33,900 nucleotides of DNA from Holophagaceae bacterium. GTDB lineage: Bacteria > Acidobacteriota > Holophagae > Holophagales > Holophagaceae. The translations under genes and the position numbers were made by a program. The stretch lies in assembly GCA_003165415.1 (NCBI GenBank), contig PLUC01000060.1:1-33900 (forward strand), written 5' to 3'. This document shows positions 24,427-33,900 of this stretch, one piece after another. The notes under the pieces were generated by a model, which did no database searches, was not told the origin of the DNA, and saw nothing but the letters and a program-made list of their open reading frames with translations. The number at the start of each line of letters is the position of its first letter. Within the stretch, counting starts at the first letter, position 1.

Positions 24427-26517
24427 ATGCTGACCTTCCTCGACCGCCTCCTGCCGTACATGGCCCGGCTCTCCAAGCGGGTGGATCTGGCCGCGCCCAT
24501 CTTCGTGATGATCGTCATGGTGGTGATGATCCTGCCGCTGCCGGCGTTCATCATCGATATCCTGATTGTTTTCAATATCACCATGTCCCTGGTCATCCTC
24601 ATGGTGGGCATGTATGTGGCCCGGCCCCCGGAGTTCAACGCCTACCCCTCCATCCTGCTGATGATCACCCTGTTCCGGCTGGCCCTGAACGTGGCCACCA
24701 CCCGCCGGATCCTGCTCTACGGCGGCGAGCAGGGGCCCGACGCGGCCGGGCACATGGTCAAGGCGTTCGGCCAGTTCGTGGTGGGCGGCAGCTACGTCAT
24801 CGGCCTGGTGGTGTTCCTGATCCTGCTGGCGATCCAGTTCATCGTCATCAACCACGGCTCCGGGCGCATCGCCGAAGTGACCGCGAGGTTCACCCTGGAC
24901 GCCATGCCCGGCAAGCAGATGGCCATCGACGCCGACCTGAACGCCGGCTACATCGACGAGACCGAGGCGCGCAAGCGGCGCAAGGAACTGAGCGCCGAGG
25001 CCAACTTCTATGGGGCCATGGACGGCGCGGTGAAATTCACCCAGCGCGACGCCGTCGCAGCCCTGATCATCCTGGCGGTCAACATCATCGCCGGCATCAT
25101 CATCGGCATCCTCAAGTACAACCTCCCGGTGCTGCAGTCCATGGAGACCTTCACCCTGCTCACCGTGGGTGACGGGCTGGTGACGGCCATCCCCAGCCTG
25201 CTGATCTCCGTGGGCGGCGCCATCCTCACCACCCGCAGCGGTTCCACCTCCCCCAACCTGGGCACCGAGGTCATGGCCCAGCTGGGGGTGGATCCCCGGC
25301 CCCTGGCCATCGCGGCGACGGTGCTGTTCCTGTTCGGCGCCGTGCCGGGCCTGCCCCTGGTGCCGTTCTGGGTCATGGGCTCCATTTTCGGCATCCTGGC
25401 CTACTCCACCTGGCAGCTCACCGCCCGCAAGGTCCAGGCCAAGCTGGAGACGGAGGCCAAGGACAAGCCCAAGACCGAGGGCCCCGAGCGGGTGGAGTCC
25501 CTGCTCAAGGTCGACCCCCTGGGCCTGGAGGTGGGCTACGGCCTGATCCCGCTGCTGGACGCCACCCACGGCGGCACCGTGCTGGAGCGGATCAAGGCGC
25601 TCCGGCGGCAGATGGCCCAGGACATGGGCATCGTGGTGCCCCCCATCCGCATCCGCGACAACCTCCAGCTCCCCGCCAACACCTACCGGCTGCTGCTGCG
25701 GGGCGAGGAGATCGCCCGCAGCACCGTGGCCCCGGGCATGTTCCTGGCCATGAACCCCGGCACCGCCACCGGCGAGATCCAGGGCACCGCCACCACCGAG
25801 CCGGCCTTCGGCCTGCCCGCCTTCTGGATCGCCGAGAACCAGCGGGACCACGCCCAGCTTCTGGGCTACACCGTGGTGGACGGCGCCACCGTCATCACCA
25901 CCCACATCTCCGAGCTGGTGAAGCAGCAGGCCCCGGAGCTCATCGGCCGCATCGAGGTGCAGCAGCTCCTGGACGCCCTTAAGGAATCCCATCCCAAGCT
26001 GGTGGAGGATCTGGTGCCGAACGTGGTGCCGCTGGGAGTCCTCCAGAAGGTGATCCAGAACCTGCTCCGGGAGCGGGTGCCGGTGCGCGACCTGGCCCGG
26101 ATCCTGGAGGCCACCGCCGACGCCATCGGCATCACCCGCGATCCGCTCACCCTCACCGAGTACGTGCGCCAGCACCTGGGGCGCTCCCTCACCAGCCCCC
26201 ACGTCTCGGACAACAATGAACTGGGCGTGCTGATGCTGGACCCCAAGCTGGAACAAACCATCCAGGCCGGCATCGAAACAACCGACCGGGGCTCGTTCCT
26301 GGCCATCGATCCCGGCAAGCTCCAGGAAATCCTCAACCGCATCACCTCCGGCATTTCCAAACTCCTGCCCGGCGCCCAACCGGTGCTGCTCACCAACCCG
26401 GTGGTGCGCCCCCACCTGCGCCACCTCCTGGAGCGGGCCCTGCCCCACCTGGTGGTGCTCAGCCACAGTGAAGTGCCCATGGACATCCGGGTCATCAACC
26501 TGGGCACCGTCGCATGA
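24427..26517 (+). CDS. flhA: Flagellar biosynthesis protein FlhA (export gate)
   Basis: This 696-residue export-gate component forms the nonameric ring of the flagellar type III secretion system. The N-terminal half has about eight membrane helices, for example IFVMIVMVVMILPLPAFIIDIL. The FHIPEP-family loop signature is present (GRIAEVTARFTLDAMPGKQMAID, with DADLNAGYIDETEARKRR). The cytoplasmic C-terminal domain begins about residue 350 and contains IRDNLQLPANTYRLLLRG, VDGATVITTHISELVKQ and DLVPNVVPLGVLQKVIQNLL. Length is normal. No clear ribosome site precedes ATG 24427; a CACCGG/CCGGTG inverted repeat lies just upstream. It heads the flhA-flhF-flhG-fliA series. Confidence 0.97.
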   Translation: MLTFLDRLLPYMARLSKRVDLAAPIFVMIVMVVMILPLPAFIIDILIVFNITMSLVILMVGMYVARPPEFNAYPSILLMITLFRLALNVATTRRILLYGGEQGPDAAGHMVKAFGQFVVGGSYVIGLVVFLILLAIQFIVINHGSGRIAEVTARFTLDAMPGKQMAIDADLNAGYIDETEARKRRKELSAEANFYGAMDGAVKFTQRDAVAALIILAVNIIAGIIIGILKYNLPVLQSMETFTLLTVGDGLVTAIPSLLISVGGAILTTRSGSTSPNLGTEVMAQLGVDPRPLAIAATVLFLFGAVPGLPLVPFWVMGSIFGILAYSTWQLTARKVQAKLETEAKDKPKTEGPERVESLLKVDPLGLEVGYGLIPLLDATHGGTVLERIKALRRQMAQDMGIVVPPIRIRDNLQLPANTYRLLLRGEEIARSTVAPGMFLAMNPGTATGEIQGTATTEPAFGLPAFWIAENQRDHAQLLGYTVVDGATVITTHISELVKQQAPELIGRIEVQQLLDALKESHPKLVEDLVPNVVPLGVLQKVIQNLLRERVPVRDLARILEATADAIGITRDPLTLTEYVRQHLGRSLTSPHVSDNNELGVLMLDPKLEQTIQAGIETTDRGSFLAIDPGKLQEILNRITSGISKLLPGAQPVLLTNPVVRPHLRHLLERALPHLVVLSHSEVPMDIRVINLGTVA

Positions 26518-26554
26518 TCTCCTCCCTCCCTGCGCCCCCTGATCGGATCTGCCC

Positions 26555-27889
26555 ATGCGCGTGAAGACCTTCGAAGCGACCTCCATGCAGGAAGCCCTCA
26601 ACATCGTCAAGCAGGACATGGGCGAGGAAGCCTTCATTCTGTCCACCCGCACCAAGCACCGGAGGACCGCCACGGGCCTGGGCGAGGAGCCGGTTATCGA
26701 AGTTACCGCCGCGGTGGACGAGGCCATCCCCCGGCCGGAACCGCCCCAGGTGGTGGTCAACGGCCTCTATGGGCTGCGGCCGCCGCTGGCCGGACGGACC
26801 CCGGATCCCGGGCCCCCGCGCCCGGCCCGGGACCCCGCCCCGGCAGCGGCCGCGCCGGAACGTCAAACGGCCGTGGCCGCCAAGGAGTGGCCCTCAGCGC
26901 CCCCGCCGCCGCCGGTGGACCTGCAGCCCCTGCGCCGGGAGCTCCTGGAGATCAAGGGCGCCGTGGAGGCCCTGAAGGAACAGGACGGCCGGAACCAGAC
27001 CATCCTGCGCGAGCTGGACCAGATGAAGGCCCAGCTCAACCGCATCCAGAAGCAGGGCATGCCCCAGGCCCAGCTCCAGCTGCCGCCCAGCATGCTCAGC
27101 CTGTACGGCGAGCTGGTGGCCAACGACGTCGACCCCATGATCGCCCTGAGGCTCTGCGAATATACCCAGCGCACCCTGCTGGAGCAGGGCGGCGACGAGG
27201 CCGTGGATCCGGAGCAGGCCCGGCTGTTCATGCGCCGGATCATCGCCGACTTCATCCCGGTGGCTTCCCCCATCCAGCTGGAGCCGGGCAAGCTGCGGGT
27301 GGCGGCCCTGGTGGGCCCCACCGGCGTGGGCAAGACCACCACCATCGCCAAGCTGGCCGCCTACGCCAAGCTGGAGCTCAAGCAGAAGGTCGCCCTGCTC
27401 ACCCTGGACACCTTCCGCATGGCCGCCGTGGACCAGCTGCACCAGTACGCCGAGATCCTGCAGGTGCCCCTGCACGTGGCCCTCACCGTGGAGGACCTGC
27501 GCGCCGCCATGCGCTTCTACCAGGACCGCGCGCTGGTGCTCATCGACACCCCCGGGCACAGCCCCAAGGACTCGGAGATGCAGAACCAGCTCCGCCGCTT
27601 CCTGGACGAGCTGCCGGAGGTGGAGACCCACCTGGTGCTGTCCGCCACCACCAAGCCCAGGGACCTGGCCGACATCGCCCAGCGCTTCGAGCCCCTGAAG
27701 CCCAGCCGGATCATCTTCACCAAGCTGGACGAGACCTCCACCTTCGGCCCGCTGCTCTCCACCCTGGTGCGGGTCAAGCGCCCCCTGAGCTATCTGGGCA
27801 CCGGCCAGGAAGTCCCCCAGGACCTGGAGACGGCCACCAGCCGGCGGGTGGCCGACCTGATCCTGCCCCTCCCCCAGGTGACCCCGTGA
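26555..27889 (+). CDS. flhF: Flagellar SRP-like GTPase FlhF
   Basis: This 444-residue GTPase of the SRP/FtsY family sets the site and number of flagella, typically at a pole. The N-terminal B domain (MRVKTFEATSMQEALNIVKQDMG, then ILSTRT) is followed by a Pro/Ala-rich linker and an N domain around residues 170-245. The G domain has the P-loop GPTGVGKTTT near residue 254, DTFRMAAVDQL, DTPGHSP and TKLDE. It follows flhA by 37 bases and precedes flhG. Together with flhG it suggests controlled, likely polar, flagellation. Confidence 0.97.
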   Translation: MRVKTFEATSMQEALNIVKQDMGEEAFILSTRTKHRRTATGLGEEPVIEVTAAVDEAIPRPEPPQVVVNGLYGLRPPLAGRTPDPGPPRPARDPAPAAAAPERQTAVAAKEWPSAPPPPPVDLQPLRRELLEIKGAVEALKEQDGRNQTILRELDQMKAQLNRIQKQGMPQAQLQLPPSMLSLYGELVANDVDPMIALRLCEYTQRTLLEQGGDEAVDPEQARLFMRRIIADFIPVASPIQLEPGKLRVAALVGPTGVGKTTTIAKLAAYAKLELKQKVALLTLDTFRMAAVDQLHQYAEILQVPLHVALTVEDLRAAMRFYQDRALVLIDTPGHSPKDSEMQNQLRRFLDELPEVETHLVLSATTKPRDLADIAQRFEPLKPSRIIFTKLDETSTFGPLLSTLVRVKRPLSYLGTGQEVPQDLETATSRRVADLILPLPQVTP

Positions 27890-27912
27890 ATCCCCCCTTC
27901 CCAGGCGGAACC

Positions 27913-28776
27913 ATGAACGACCAAGCCAACCGTCTCAGAGCGCTCGCCCGGACCCAGGTTCCGGAGGCCACCTTGTTCACCTCCCGGGTGATGGCCATCG
28001 CCTCCGGCAAGGGCGGCGTCGGCAAGACCAACGTCGTGGCCGGCCTGGCCATGGCCCTGGCCCAGCTGGGCCAGCGGGTGGTGGTGCTGGACGCCGACTT
28101 CGGCCTGGCCAACCTGGACATCCTGCTGGGCCTCTCCCCCGAGTACACCCTCGAGCACGTGCTCCGGGGCGAGAAGCTCATGGAGGAGATCCTGCTGGAC
28201 GGCCCCTTCGGCATCCGCATCATCCCCGCCAGCAGCGGCATCCAGGAGCTCACCCGGCTGGACGCCGCCGCCGAGATGCGGCTGATCCAGGGCCTGCAGC
28301 GCATATCGGCCACCAGTGACTGGCTGCTCATCGATACCGCCGCCGGCATCCATGATTCGGTCATCAAGCTGCTCATGGCCGCCCAGGAGGTGCTGCTGGT
28401 GACCACCCCCGAGCCCACCGCCCTGGTGGACGCCTACGCCATGGTGAAGGTGGTGCACCTGAGGGACCCGCACAAGCCCCTGTGGCTCCTGGTGAACAAC
28501 GCCCAGAGCCAGGACGAGGCGGAGGAGACCATCGAACAGCTGCAGGCGGCCACCCGCCGTTTCCTGAACCGGGACCTGCACGTGCTGGGCATGCTGCCCA
28601 GCGACCCCTTCATCCTGCAGGCGGTCCGCCAGCAGCGGGGCGTGGTGGAACTGTTCCCCCAGGCGCCCTCGGCCCTGGCGCTGCACTCGGCGGCCCGGCA
28701 ATTGCAAGAGAAGATACCCTTACAAAAGGACGGATTTGCTGCATTCTGGAAAGGCCTTAGCGCAGAGGAACCATGA
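27913..28776 (+). CDS. flhG: MinD-like ATPase FlhG (FleN/YlxH), flagellar number regulator
   Basis: This 287-residue ParA/MinD family ATPase antagonises FlhF and limits flagellar number. The deviant Walker A is SGKGGVGKTN (residues 31-40), followed by VVLDADFGLANLDILLGL and LLIDTAAGIHDSVI (Walker B region), then TTPEPTALVDAYAMVKV. The N-terminal segment MNDQANRLRALAR resembles the DQA(Q/N)xLR motif by which FlhG stimulates FlhF. ATG 27913 is 23 bases after flhF; the frame is open further upstream only as a shadow of flhF. It overlaps fliA by ATGA. Confidence 0.96.
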   Translation: MNDQANRLRALARTQVPEATLFTSRVMAIASGKGGVGKTNVVAGLAMALAQLGQRVVVLDADFGLANLDILLGLSPEYTLEHVLRGEKLMEEILLDGPFGIRIIPASSGIQELTRLDAAAEMRLIQGLQRISATSDWLLIDTAAGIHDSVIKLLMAAQEVLLVTTPEPTALVDAYAMVKVVHLRDPHKPLWLLVNNAQSQDEAEETIEQLQAATRRFLNRDLHVLGMLPSDPFILQAVRQQRGVVELFPQAPSALALHSAARQLQEKIPLQKDGFAAFWKGLSAEEP

Positions 28777-29669
28777 AACCAGGGGAGCAGACGGGGAGCG
28801 AGGCTTCCGCCAGCAAAGGGGATCAGACCCCGGCGGCAGCCGTGCCCTCCGCAGCCCGCGCCGCCGCCCAGGCCTACGTGCGCAATGCCCGGCTCGCCCC
28901 CGCCGACGCCCCCGCGCCCGGCCCCCCGAGCCCGCCGGAGGAGCACGATCCGCCCAGGGAGATCCAGGACCGCGACGCCCTCGTCACCGACTGCCTGCCC
29001 CTGGTGAAGTTCATCGCCCACCGCATCTCCTCCCGCCTCCCGGCCCACGTGGACGTGGATGACCTGATCCACTCCGGCATCCTCGGCCTCATGGACGCGG
29101 TCAAGAAATTCGAGCCCGACCGCAACGTCAAGTTCAAGACCTACGCCGAGCAGCGCATCCGCGGCGCCATCCTGGACGGCCTGCGCGACCTGGACTGGGT
29201 CCCCCGCAGCTTGCGGCGCAAGAAGAAGGACATCGAGACCGCCTACCACCTGCTGGAACAGCAGCACGGCCGCGCCGCCAGCGACGAGGAGGTGGCCGCC
29301 CACCTGGGCCTGACCCTGGAGGATCTGCAGCATTCCCTGGACGACCTCAAGGGCGTCACCCTGGGCACCTTCATCGACGCCGGGGAGAACGGTGAGGGGG
29401 AGAACCTCATCAGCTTCGTCCCGGATCCCGACGGCGAGAACCCGCATATCATGCTCCAGGCCACAGAGCTGAAAACCATTCTCAAGACCGCCGTGGAGCG
29501 GCTGCCCACCAAGGAGCGGTTCGTGGTGCAGCTCTACTACTTCGACGAACTGACCATGAAGGAAATCGGCACCCTGCTCAACATCACCGAAAGTCGGGTA
29601 TCGCAATTGCATACCAAATCCATGCTCCGGCTCCGGGGCAAGCTCAAAGAACGCCGGATAGAAAATTAG
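28773..29669 (+). CDS. fliA: Flagellar sigma factor FliA (sigma-28)
   Basis: This 298-residue RNA polymerase sigma factor transcribes late flagellar and chemotaxis genes. Region 2 shows LVKFIAHRISSRLP, VDVDDLIHSGILGLMDAVKKFEPDRNVKFKTYAEQRIRGAILDGLRDLDWVPRS in overlapping stretches, region 3 has AASDEEVAAHLGLTLEDL, and region 4 has RLPTKERFVVQLYYFDELTMKEIGTLLNITESRVSQLHTKS. It carries about 65 residues of Ala/Pro-rich extension before region 2, longer than usual for the family. ATG 28773 overlaps the flhG stop, which indicates translational coupling. Repeat element C begins at its stop codon. Confidence 0.96.
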   Translation: MKPGEQTGSEASASKGDQTPAAAVPSAARAAAQAYVRNARLAPADAPAPGPPSPPEEHDPPREIQDRDALVTDCLPLVKFIAHRISSRLPAHVDVDDLIHSGILGLMDAVKKFEPDRNVKFKTYAEQRIRGAILDGLRDLDWVPRSLRRKKKDIETAYHLLEQQHGRAASDEEVAAHLGLTLEDLQHSLDDLKGVTLGTFIDAGENGEGENLISFVPDPDGENPHIMLQATELKTILKTAVERLPTKERFVVQLYYFDELTMKEIGTLLNITESRVSQLHTKSMLRLRGKLKERRIEN

Positions 29670-29772
29670 GGGCCGTTATGGAAAACCCTTTAACCTCCAC
29701 AGACTTTCCATTACGGCCCCTTATGCCGGGGCATCACCGAAACGATCAATGTTGTTGTGACGCAACGGCTTA
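29668..29772 (+). repeat. Structured intergenic element, copy C
   Basis: Same layout as copies A and B. The proximal hairpin pairs 29669-29684 with 29705-29720, with the T-T mismatch at 29677/29712 and a longer, less paired loop. The tail has CCTTATGCCGG, CACCGAAACG and GCAACGGCTTA. It fills the gap between the fliA stop and the fliM ribosome site, so it is part of any fliA-fliM transcript. Confidence 0.75.
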
Positions 29773-29785
29773 ACCAGGAAGCGAA

Positions 29786-30814
29786 ATGGCCAAGATTCTC
29801 AGCCAGGAAGAGGTCGATGCCCTCCTGAAATCCCACGCCAAGGGGACCAAGGCGCCTGCGCCCGCCGCTGGACCGGTGGAGCGGGCGGCCGCCGCCACCC
29901 CCGCCCAGCGGGCAAAAAAAGCCCAGTCCCTGAAGAAAGTCACCCTCTACAACTTCCGCCGCCCCGACCGGGTGAGCCGGGAGCAGATGCGCTCGCTGCA
30001 CTTCATGCACGACCGGTTCTCGCGCAACTTCTCCAGTTCCCTGTCCGCCTACCTGCGCACCATCACCGAAGTGAACCTGGTGAGCGTCGAGCAGCTCAGC
30101 TACCAGGAATTTCTGCTGTCCGTGCCCGACCCCACCTGCTTCAACGCCATCAGCATCCGGCCCCTGGAAGGAGCGTTCGCCCTGGAGGTCAACCCCCAGC
30201 TGGTGTTCCCCATCATCGACAAGATGCTGGGCGGCCCGGGCGACGCCCTCAAGCACCTGCGCACCATGACCGACATCGAGCAGTCCATCTTCGACGGGGT
30301 GCTCAAGCTGGCCCTGGACGACCTGCGCGAGGCCTGGCGCGGCATCATCGACCTGGAGTTCCGGATCCAGGCCCGGGAGACCAGCCCCCAGCTCATCCAG
30401 ATCGTCGCCCCCAACGAGGTGGTGCTGCTGGTGGTGTTCGAAGTGAAGATGGGCACGGTGGTGGGCATGATCAACCTGGCCATCCCGTCCATCATCCTGG
30501 AGCCGGTGGCCAGCAAGTTCGACCAGGAGATGTACACCGGCTACAAGAAGTCCTCCACCTTCGAAGAAGCCAGGCTGCTCATGGAGAGCCTGCGCAAGTG
30601 CGACATGGACGTGGCCGCGGAGATCCGCGGCACCAACCTGCGCCTGTCGGACATCCTCGGCCTCCAGGCCGGGGACCTGATCCCCCTCAACAAGCGGTTC
30701 GACGCCATGCTCGACCTCACCGTGGACGGCATCCCCCGTTTCCAGGGCTACATGGCCCTGAACGCCAACCAGAAGCGGGTGTTCCAGGTGACCACCACAC
30801 CCCAGGAAGGATGA
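29786..30814 (+). CDS. fliM: Flagellar motor switch protein FliM
   Basis: This 342-residue switch protein in the C-ring binds phosphorylated CheY and controls rotation sense. The N-terminal CheY-binding motif LSQEEVDALL is at residues 5-14. A linker of Ala/Pro/Lys follows, then the CheC-like middle domain (YNFRRPDRVSREQMRSLHFMHDRFSRNFSSSLSAYLR and IIDKMLGGPG), then the C-terminal SpoA domain (EIRGTNLRLSDILGLQAGDLIPL). AGGAAG precedes ATG 29786. One base separates its stop from the fliN/fliY start. Confidence 0.97.
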   Translation: MAKILSQEEVDALLKSHAKGTKAPAPAAGPVERAAAATPAQRAKKAQSLKKVTLYNFRRPDRVSREQMRSLHFMHDRFSRNFSSSLSAYLRTITEVNLVSVEQLSYQEFLLSVPDPTCFNAISIRPLEGAFALEVNPQLVFPIIDKMLGGPGDALKHLRTMTDIEQSIFDGVLKLALDDLREAWRGIIDLEFRIQARETSPQLIQIVAPNEVVLLVVFEVKMGTVVGMINLAIPSIILEPVASKFDQEMYTGYKKSSTFEEARLLMESLRKCDMDVAAEIRGTNLRLSDILGLQAGDLIPLNKRFDAMLDLTVDGIPRFQGYMALNANQKRVFQVTTTPQEG

Positions 30815-30815
30815 C

Positions 30816-31784
30816 ATGGACCCCACGATGTCCGACCTCAACCAGAAGCTCGGCGGCTGTTTCTCGGAAAGCATGTCCTCCGTGTTCTCCATGCTCACCG
30901 GCCGCGAATTCGCCATCAAGCCCCAGGAAGGCGACACCCTGGACCACACCGGCGTCTCGGTGCTGCACCAGGCCCCGGTGGTCTATGTGAAGGCCCACTA
31001 CACCAAGGGCATGACCGGGGTCGTCCTGTTCGCCCTGCCGCTCAAGGAGGGCACCATGCTGGTGGACCTCATGCTGGGCGGCGACGGCACCCCCTCCCCC
31101 GAGCTGGCGGGCGACTCCCGGGACGCGCTGGCCGAGACCTTCAACCAGATCATGGGCTCCGCCAACCAGGCCCTCAGCGACCTGGCCGGAGAAACCCTCT
31201 CCATCTCCAACGTCGAGATCTTCTCCTCCCAGGGCACCGACACCGCCGGGCTGGAGGAGATCCTGGGCCCCGGCCCCTTCTATGACCTGCCTCTGGAGAC
31301 CGTCCAGGAATCCCTTACCACCCTCATCCACCTGCTGATCCCCGACCTGCTGGTCCAGCAGATCAAGCGCAAGCTGGGCCTGGGCGAACCGGTCGCCGCC
31401 CCGCAGCTGGCGGCGGTGCCGGAGCCGCCCCCCCCGCCGGCGCCCACCACCCCCCGGCCCGCCCCCGCCCCGCCGCCCTCGCCCATGACCCAGCCGGTGC
31501 GCATGGCGCCGGCCAACGTCGATACCGGCAACCTCGACCTGCTCATGGACATCGAACTGCCCCTGATGGTGCGCATGGGCCAGACCGAAATGCAGCTGGG
31601 CGACCTGCTCAAGCTCACCCCCGGCTCCATCCTCGAGCTCAACCGCGCCGCCGACGCCCCGGTGGAGCTGCTGGTGAACAGCAAGCTCATCGCCAAGGGC
31701 GAAGTGGTGGTGGTGGACGGCAACTTCGCCTTCCGGATCACCGAGATTGAGAGCACCGACACCCGGATCCGCAGTCTGGTGTGA
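30816..31784 (+). CDS. fliY: Flagellar motor switch protein FliN/FliY type with CheC-like domain
   Basis: This 322-residue protein is much longer than a plain FliN (about 100-140 residues). Residues 1-190 form a CheC/CheX-like domain that includes SVLHQAPVVYVKAHY and the CheY-P phosphatase-type signature D103-x3-E107-x2-N110 in DALAETFNQI. A Pro-rich linker occupies about 195-230. The C-terminal SpoA/FliN domain (LLMDIELPLMVRMGQTEMQLGDLLKLTPGSILEL, then GEVVVVDGNFAFRITEI) is complete. This is the FliY arrangement known in Bacillus, Thermotoga and spirochaete-type motors. AAGGATG precedes the ATG. Phosphatase activity is possible but unproved: only one such motif is evident. Confidence 0.9.
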   Translation: MDPTMSDLNQKLGGCFSESMSSVFSMLTGREFAIKPQEGDTLDHTGVSVLHQAPVVYVKAHYTKGMTGVVLFALPLKEGTMLVDLMLGGDGTPSPELAGDSRDALAETFNQIMGSANQALSDLAGETLSISNVEIFSSQGTDTAGLEEILGPGPFYDLPLETVQESLTTLIHLLIPDLLVQQIKRKLGLGEPVAAPQLAAVPEPPPPPAPTTPRPAPAPPPSPMTQPVRMAPANVDTGNLDLLMDIELPLMVRMGQTEMQLGDLLKLTPGSILELNRAADAPVELLVNSKLIAKGEVVVVDGNFAFRITEIESTDTRIRSLV

Positions 31785-31805
31785 GAGGGTGTCTGCATGA
31801 GGGGT

Positions 31806-31863
31806 GTGGCGGTCCAGCCACAGATTGTCGCGGTAGCGACACCACGGAGTGTGGGCGGCCCAC
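31806..31863 (+). other. Three consecutive short hairpins downstream of fliY
   Basis: GTGGC/GCCAC (31806-31821), TGTCGC/GCGACA (31826-31841) and GTGG/CCAC (31851-31863) follow one another. Loops contain GGTCCA, GGTA and GCGGC. They lie between the fliY stop and the glmS promoter and may end or protect the flagellar transcript. There is no T-tract. Confidence 0.45.
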
Positions 31864-31867
31864 TACA

Positions 31868-31896
31868 TTGGCAACCGGCACATACCCGCATATGGT
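31868..31896 (+). promoter_or_regulatory. Candidate glmS promoter
   Basis: TTGGCA (31868-31873) and TATGGT (31891-31896) are separated by 17 bases, 5/6 and 4/6 to the sigma-70 consensus. The glmS start lies about 65 bases further on, with GGGAG 8 bases before it. The leader carries no recognisable glmS ribozyme core. Confidence 0.55.
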
Positions 31897-31967
31897 TGGG
31901 AGAGCGACCGGATCAACCGAGTCCCTGGCGCGTCGTCTTGCGTATTCTCAAGTGATGGGAGCGAAAT

Positions 31968-33800
<1,833 letters not shown>

Positions 33801-33807
33801 CTCCCGC

Positions 33808-33835
33808 TCGACAGCCCCGGGCGGGGCGCTATAAT
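33808..33835 (+). promoter_or_regulatory. Strong promoter of the tRNA-Val gene
   Basis: TCGACA (33808-33813) and TATAAT (33830-33835) are spaced by 16 bases, 5/6 and 6/6 to the sigma-70 consensus. The -10 box is followed by GGGAC, a GC-rich discriminator typical of stable RNA promoters. The spacer contains a GCCCCGGGCGGGGC palindrome. Confidence 0.75.
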
Positions 33836-33852
33836 GGGACTTCGGCCTTTTT

Positions 33853-33900
33853 TGGCGCGTAGCTCAGGGGTTAGAGCACTACCTTGACACGGTAGGGGTC
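33853..33900 (+). tRNA. tRNA-Val (anticodon GAC), 3' part outside window
   Basis: The acceptor 5' arm (TGGCGCG), T8-A9, a D-arm with GCTC (33862-33865) and GAGC (33874-33877), and an anticodon stem CTACC/GGTAG around TTGACAC are visible. The anticodon GAC is at 33886-33888, which reads valine codons. Counting back from T8 puts a T at position 1, which would pair with A72 beyond the right edge. The T-arm and acceptor 3' half are cut off. Confidence 0.9.

Noticed and set aside
2271..29772. The repeat elements as integron attC sites
   Set aside because: attC sites read RYYYAAC at the start and GTTRRRY at the end. These elements have CCGTT first and AACGG last, the reverse order, and they flank housekeeping genes rather than cassettes.
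29668..29772. Element C as a cyclic-di-GMP (GEMM) riboswitch before fliM
   Set aside because: The conserved GEMM core sequences and two-helix layout are not present on either strand.
31785..31967. glmS ribozyme
   Set aside because: The conserved cleavage-site core (AGCGCC followed by the double pseudoknot) is not found in the leader.

Overview
The window is high-GC bacterial chromosomal DNA with dense, mostly short-gapped genes. The mix is flagellar genes (flgF-flgG-flgA on the minus strand; flhA-flhF-flhG-fliA-fliM-fliN/Y on the plus strand), HydF for [FeFe]-hydrogenase maturation, a Ser/Thr kinase, an integron integrase and a molybdopterin oxidoreductase. This suggests a motile, anaerobic or facultative Acidobacteriota-like organism such as Holophagaceae. 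The assignment is an inference from gene content and composition, not from a marker gene.

Layout. 1-930: 3' part of an integron integrase entering from the left edge. 840-4367 (minus): an FAD-linked D-2-hydroxyacid dehydrogenase and an aconitase-family enzyme with its swivel domain placed first. 4493-7679 (minus): a DUF1292-like acidic protein, flgA, flgG, flgF and moaE. 7716-9459: rnhA, yqgE and a membrane protein. 9460-12752 (minus): a two-gene flavoprotein and iron-sulfur dehydrogenase of the HcnABC/opine oxidase type. 12991-15629 (plus): an aspartase-like lyase translationally coupled to hydF, followed on the opposite strand by a 54-residue secreted His-rich peptide gene at 15626-15790. 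16112-20191: a molybdopterin oxidoreductase and a Ser/Thr kinase. 20274-23159: an XRE-cupin regulator divergent from rocD and ornithine carbamoyltransferase. 23377-24366: a CDF metal transporter. 24427-31784: the second flagellar cluster. 31968-33800: glmS. 33853 to the right edge: the 5' part of tRNA-Val(GAC).

The clearest unexplained signal is a family of structured intergenic elements. Three copies of about 104-105 bp (2271-2374, 12888-12991, 29668-29772) and one shorter relative (20195-20255) all lie in plus orientation. Each has a long hairpin with the same T-T mismatch between CCGTT and TACGG, a paired A-T/G-C change next to it, and a conserved tail ending in AACGGCTT. The tail could alternatively pair with the hairpin's 5' arm. 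One copy ends exactly at the aspA-like start codon and one ends 13 bases before fliM; the other two precede no plus-strand gene. They may be a mobile REP/MITE-like repeat, a non-coding RNA, or both.

The genes form several functional units: rod and export genes plus sigma-28 and the switch proteins for motility; the lyase-HydF pair, where ammonia supply for the H-cluster is a plausible link; ornithine metabolism under an apparent local operator; and molybdopterin synthesis (moaE) with a molybdopterin enzyme elsewhere in the window.
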